Shown piece by piece: positions 60,527-64,000 of a stretch of DNA of 64,000 bases. The DNA is from Thermoanaerobaculia bacterium. Lineage in GTDB: Bacteria > Acidobacteriota > Thermoanaerobaculia > Multivoradales > Multivoraceae. The translations under genes and the position numbers were made by a program. The stretch lies in contig JAJEHN010000001.1 in NCBI GenBank assembly GCA_022823665.1, positions 124,001-188,000 of the forward strand. Reading direction: 5' to 3'. Position 1 is the first letter of the stretch. Each line of letters opens with the position of its first letter. The notes under the pieces are model-generated. The model had not been told where the DNA came from. It saw only the letters and a list, made by a program, of their open reading frames with translations, and made no database searches.

Positions 60527-63500
60527 ATGCGCCGCCTCCTGATCGCCAACCGCGGCGAAATCGCGGTACGAGTCGCCCGCGCGGCGATGGATCTCGGTAT
60601 CGCTACCGTCGCGATCTACTCCGAGGACGATGCCAACGGACTCCACCTGCGGATCGCCGACGAGGCCGTGGCACTCGGCGGCCGCGGAGTGCGGGCCTAC
60701 CTCGACATCGAGGACGTGGTCACAAGGGCCGCCGACGCGAAATGTGACGCGATCCACCCGGGCTACGGCTTCCTGGCCGAGAACGCCGACTTCGCCGCCG
60801 CCTGCGCGGAGGCCGGCATCACCTTCGTCGGCCCGCGGCCGGAGGTCCTGGAGCTGTTCGGCGACAAGGGCCGGGCGCGTACGGCCGCGAGCGCCGCGGA
60901 CGTGCCCGTGCTGCGGGGCACGGACCATACGACCACCCTGGAGGAAACACGCGAGTTCTTCGCCGCCCTCGGCGATGGCGGAGCAATGATCATCAAGGCG
61001 CTCGGCGGCGGCGGCGGGCGCGGGGCTCGCATCGTGACGGCGGCCGGCGACATCGACCAGGCCTACGAACGCTGCGGCTCCGAAGCCGAACGCGCTTTCG
61101 GCAACGGCGGTCTCTACGTCGAGGAACTCCTCCCGCGCGCCCGCCACATCGAGGTCCAGCTCCTCGGTGACGAAGTCGGTGGCCTGGTCGACTTCGGCGA
61201 GCGCGAGTGCAGCGCCCAGCGCCGGCACCAGAAGGTGGTCGAAACGGCGCCGGCGCCGAACCTCGGGTCCGAGGTCCGTCAGGCGATCATCGACGCGGCG
61301 CTCCGCCTGGGCGGCGCGGCCAGGTACAGCAGTCTCGGGACCTTCGAGTTTCTGGTGGATGCCGGCGACGGCGCGGGCGGAGGCAACGGCGGCGCCGGCC
61401 GCTTCGCCTTCATCGAAACGAACGCACGCCTCCAGGTCGAGCACACGGTGACCGAAGCCGTGACCGGAGTGGACCTGGTGCAGGCTCAACTGCGCGTGGC
61501 CCGCGGCGAGTCGCTCGCGGACCTCGAGCTCGACGACCCGGACGCCCGCCGCACGCGCGGCTTCGCCATCCAGGCCCGGGTCAACCTGGAAACCCTGGAC
61601 GCCGACGGCAATGTTCGGCCCTCGTCCGGAGTCCTCGCCGCCTACGAACCACCGAGCGGCCCCGGCGTGCGAGTCGACGGCTGCGGCTACGCCGGCTACG
61701 AGCCGAACCCCGCGTTCGACTCGCTGCTCGCGAAGGTGATCGCCCACTCGCCCTCGGAAGACTTCGCCGCCAGCGTCAAGCGGGCCTCCCGGGCCCTCGA
61801 CGAGTTCCGCATCGGCGGACCCGCGACGAACATCCCCTGGCTCCAGAGCGTCCTCGCCCATCCGGACTTCGAGGCCGGTCGCCTCTACACACGCTGGCTG
61901 GACGACAACGCCGGGGATCTGGCGGCAGCCGCCGGCAACGGCCGCAGGCCGCGTTTCGTACCGGCCGCCGATCCTGGCGCCGGCGGCGAGGCCACTTCCG
62001 CCGAAGACAGCGCCCGTGACAGCGGCTTCGCCGGCGCCCGCGTCGATACGGCCGATCCCCTGGCCCTGTTCGCCTACGACCAGGAGACGAAAGCCGCGCA
62101 ACCGGAACGGATGGACGATGCCGGCGGCTCGCCCATGCCGGCGGACGGCACCGATGGCGCCGCGGGCATCGTCGCGCCGATCCAGGGCACGATCGTCAGC
62201 ATCGACGTGGAGGAAGGCGAAGAGGTCCTGCGCGGCCAGCAGGTCGCCGTGATCGAGGCGATGAAGATGGAGCACGTACTCCGCTCCGACACGAGCGGAA
62301 CGGTGCTCCGCGTCACGATGGCCGCCGGCGACACGATCCGGGAGGGCTATCCCCTCGTCCTCGTCGAAGGGGCCGAGGGCGGCGAGGCGGCGGACGCCGC
62401 CGTCGAGATCGATCCGGACTATATCCGGCCCGATCTGGAGGAGAACATCCAGCGCCACGCCTACACCCTGGACGAGAACCGGCCGGAAGCGGTCGCCCGG
62501 CGGCGCCGGTTCGGCTTCCGGACGCCCCGCGAGAACATCGAGCAACTCGTCGACTCGGGGTCCTTCAAGGAGTACTGGCCGCTGATCGTGGCGCGGCAGC
62601 ACCAGAAGTTCAGCGACGAGAAGCTGCGCGAGTACACGCCGGCCGACGGCGTGGTCGCCGGCACCGCCTCGATCAATGGCGACCTCTTCGACGACGAGAG
62701 GTCGCGGGCGATGGTGCTCTCCTACGACTACACCGTGCTCGCCGGCACACAGGGCGGCCGCAACCACTACAAGCAGGACCGCCTGTTCGACCTGGCGAAC
62801 CGCTACATGCTGCCGCTCATCTTCTTCACGGAAGGGGGCGGCGGCCGGCCGGGCGACGACTACACGGGCCCCCGCGTCGCGTTCGACACCTACACCTTCA
62901 CCCAGTTCTCGAAGCTCTCCGGACTCATCCCGCTGGTCGGCGTGAACAACGGCCGCTGCTTCGCCGGCAACACGGCTCTGCTCGCCTGCTGCGACGTGAT
63001 CATCGCCACCAAAGCGTCGACGATCGCGATGGGCGGCCCGGCGATGATCGAGGGCGGCGGCCTTGGCATCTACACGCCCGAGGAAGTCGGCCCGATGTCG
63101 TTCCAGGTGCCGAACGGCGTCGTCGACATCCTGGTCGAGGACGAGGAGGAGGCCGTCGACGTCGCGAAGCAGTACCTCTCGTACTTCCAGGGACCGACCA
63201 CCGACTGGGAGGCCCACGACCAGCGCCCGCTGCGTCACGTGGTCCCGGAGAACCGGCTTCGCCTCTACGACATGCAGGAGATCGTCCACACGATCGCCGA
63301 CGTCGGCTCCGTCCTCGAGATCCGGCCGAAGTTCGGGATCGGCGTGATCACGGCGCTGATCCGGGTCGAGGGCAGGCCGATGGGAGTCATCGCGAACAAC
63401 CCGCACCACCTGGCCGGCGCGATCGACTCGGACGGCTCCGACAAGGGGGCCCGCTTCCTGCAGCTCTGCGACGCCTTCGACATCCCCGTGCTGAGCCTGA

Positions 63501-63979
63501 TGGACTGCCCGGGGATCATGGTCGGCCCCGACCACGAGAAGACAGCTCTCGTCCGCCATTGCGCCCGCATGTTCAACACGGGCGCCAACCTGTCGGTGCC
63601 CCTGTTCGGCGTCGTCGTCCGCAAGGCGTACGGCCTGGGCGTACAGGCGATGTGCGGCGCGAGCGCGCTGGTCGGCTTCTTCACTGTCGGCTGGCCGACA
63701 GCCGAATTCGCCGGCATGAACATCGAGGGCGCGGTCAAGCTCGGCTACCGGAAGGAGCTTGCCGCGATCGAGGATCCGGAAGAGCGCCGGCTCGAGTTCG
63801 AGCGGCGGGTCGAGGCGTCGTACGAGCGCGCCAAGGCCGTCAACGCAGCCGCCGGCGGCGGTCTCGACGACGTGATCGACCCGGCGGAGACGCGCTCCTG
63901 GATCGCGGAGAGCATGAAGCGCCTGCCCAAGCCGCCGCCCCGGACCGGCAAGAAGCGGCCCTACATCGACACTTGGTAG
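60527..63979 (+). CDS. Single-chain acyl-CoA carboxylase (biotin carboxylase-BCCP-carboxyltransferase fusion)
   Basis: A 1150-residue enzyme that carboxylates an acyl-CoA, probably acetyl-, propionyl- or longer. Domains: biotin carboxylase at about residues 1-450 (MRRLLIANRGEIAVRVA, KALGGGGGRGARIV), a variable linker, BCCP with EAMKMEH and Lys580 as the biotinylated residue, and a carboxyltransferase from about 640 to the end (FFTEGGGGRPGDDY, LVGVNNGRCFAGN, GYRKEL). Single-chain enzymes of this kind are known from mycobacterial long-chain acyl-CoA carboxylase and others. TATAAT at 60512-60517, inside the previous gene's end, lies nine bases before the ATG, so the message may be near-leaderless. 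Confidence 0.93.
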   Translation: MRRLLIANRGEIAVRVARAAMDLGIATVAIYSEDDANGLHLRIADEAVALGGRGVRAYLDIEDVVTRAADAKCDAIHPGYGFLAENADFAAACAEAGITFVGPRPEVLELFGDKGRARTAASAADVPVLRGTDHTTTLEETREFFAALGDGGAMIIKALGGGGGRGARIVTAAGDIDQAYERCGSEAERAFGNGGLYVEELLPRARHIEVQLLGDEVGGLVDFGERECSAQRRHQKVVETAPAPNLGSEVRQAIIDAALRLGGAARYSSLGTFEFLVDAGDGAGGGNGGAGRFAFIETNARLQVEHTVTEAVTGVDLVQAQLRVARGESLADLELDDPDARRTRGFAIQARVNLETLDADGNVRPSSGVLAAYEPPSGPGVRVDGCGYAGYEPNPAFDSLLAKVIAHSPSEDFAASVKRASRALDEFRIGGPATNIPWLQSVLAHPDFEAGRLYTRWLDDNAGDLAAAAGNGRRPRFVPAADPGAGGEATSAEDSARDSGFAGARVDTADPLALFAYDQETKAAQPERMDDAGGSPMPADGTDGAAGIVAPIQGTIVSIDVEEGEEVLRGQQVAVIEAMKMEHVLRSDTSGTVLRVTMAAGDTIREGYPLVLVEGAEGGEAADAAVEIDPDYIRPDLEENIQRHAYTLDENRPEAVARRRRFGFRTPRENIEQLVDSGSFKEYWPLIVARQHQKFSDEKLREYTPADGVVAGTASINGDLFDDERSRAMVLSYDYTVLAGTQGGRNHYKQDRLFDLANRYMLPLIFFTEGGGGRPGDDYTGPRVAFDTYTFTQFSKLSGLIPLVGVNNGRCFAGNTALLACCDVIIATKASTIAMGGPAMIEGGGLGIYTPEEVGPMSFQVPNGVVDILVEDEEEAVDVAKQYLSYFQGPTTDWEAHDQRPLRHVVPENRLRLYDMQEIVHTIADVGSVLEIRPKFGIGVITALIRVEGRPMGVIANNPHHLAGAIDSDGSDKGARFLQLCDAFDIPVLSLMDCPGIMVGPDHEKTALVRHCARMFNTGANLSVPLFGVVVRKAYGLGVQAMCGASALVGFFTVGWPTAEFAGMNIEGAVKLGYRKELAAIEDPEERRLEFERRVEASYERAKAVNAAAGGGLDDVIDPAETRSWIAESMKRLPKPPPRTGKKRPYIDTW

Positions 63980-64000
63980 CGGACGTCAGTCCGCCCGGTG

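Overview
The window is about 64 kb of high-GC bacterial DNA, roughly two thirds GC by eye. It is densely coded, with many 1-4 base stop/start overlaps and no gene-free stretch longer than 300 bases. I see no tRNA, rRNA, CRISPR array, transposase or phage gene. The gene families suggest an aerobic, Gram-negative, uncultured Acidobacteriota-like organism. They include alternative complex III next to an aa3/caa3 oxidase, a DUF1501/DUF1800 pair, a CRTAC1/ASPIC protein with a TPR protein, a PHM-like copper protein fused to cytochrome c, several PQQ dehydrogenases, a TonB receptor and a single-chain acyl-CoA carboxylase. The taxonomic placement is inference.

Layout. (1) 1-8190, minus strand: a respiratory operon running actC-actD-actF, cupredoxin, coxA, coxC, coxD-like, a CxxC membrane protein, coxB. 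It has a good promoter at 8255-8283 and continues off the left edge. A second cupredoxin, a lipoprotein, diverges at 8327. The haem and Fe-S subunits of ACIII (ActA, ActB, ActE) are not here. (2) 9.1-13.2 kb: HAD hydrolase, M23 peptidase-like protein, flavoprotein and SDR. (3) 13.2-16.0 kb: pyrR-pyrB-pyrC, translationally coupled. (4) 16.1-21.0 kb: smc, then a cytochrome c/PHM-like copper protein. (5) 21.0-26.5 kb: TMEM220-like protein, MarR-type regulator and an RND efflux pair. (6) 26.6-31.7 kb, minus strand: a dihaem cytochrome c, a PQQ dehydrogenase with a lanthanide-type Asp-x-Asp metal site, and a TonB receptor. (7) 31.7-36.3 kb: NAD-dependent reductase, GNAT, exonuclease III, sulfotransferase and a GST. 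Two members of an inverted-repeat family lie at 31693-31845 and 35356-35533. (8) 36.4-46.8 kb, plus strand: secreted protein, alpha/beta hydrolase, DUF418 and DUF1330 proteins. These are followed by a redox cluster of cytochrome c, two DUF6644-like membrane proteins, a GDH-type and an ADH-type PQQ dehydrogenase, a membrane protein and a secreted helix-hairpin-helix repeat protein. (9) 46.8-56.1 kb, minus strand: DUF1501/DUF1800, aldo/keto reductase, secreted nuclease, TPR lipoprotein and ASPIC/UnbV lipoprotein. (10) 56.2-64 kb, plus strand: YHS protein, a YhaO/YhaN-like pair and a BC-BCCP-CT fused acyl-CoA carboxylase.

How it fits together: much of the window is periplasmic electron transfer. 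Three PQQ dehydrogenases and several c-type cytochromes would oxidise alcohols or sugars. ACIII would take electrons from quinol, and the two cupredoxins could carry them to the CuA oxidase. The observations I rank highest are the ACIII segment without its haem/Fe-S subunits but with blue-copper-like proteins, the oxidase lacking the K-channel lysine, the cytochrome/lanthanide-type PQQ dehydrogenase/TonB operon, the PQQ-DUF6644 cluster, and the new inverted-repeat family.
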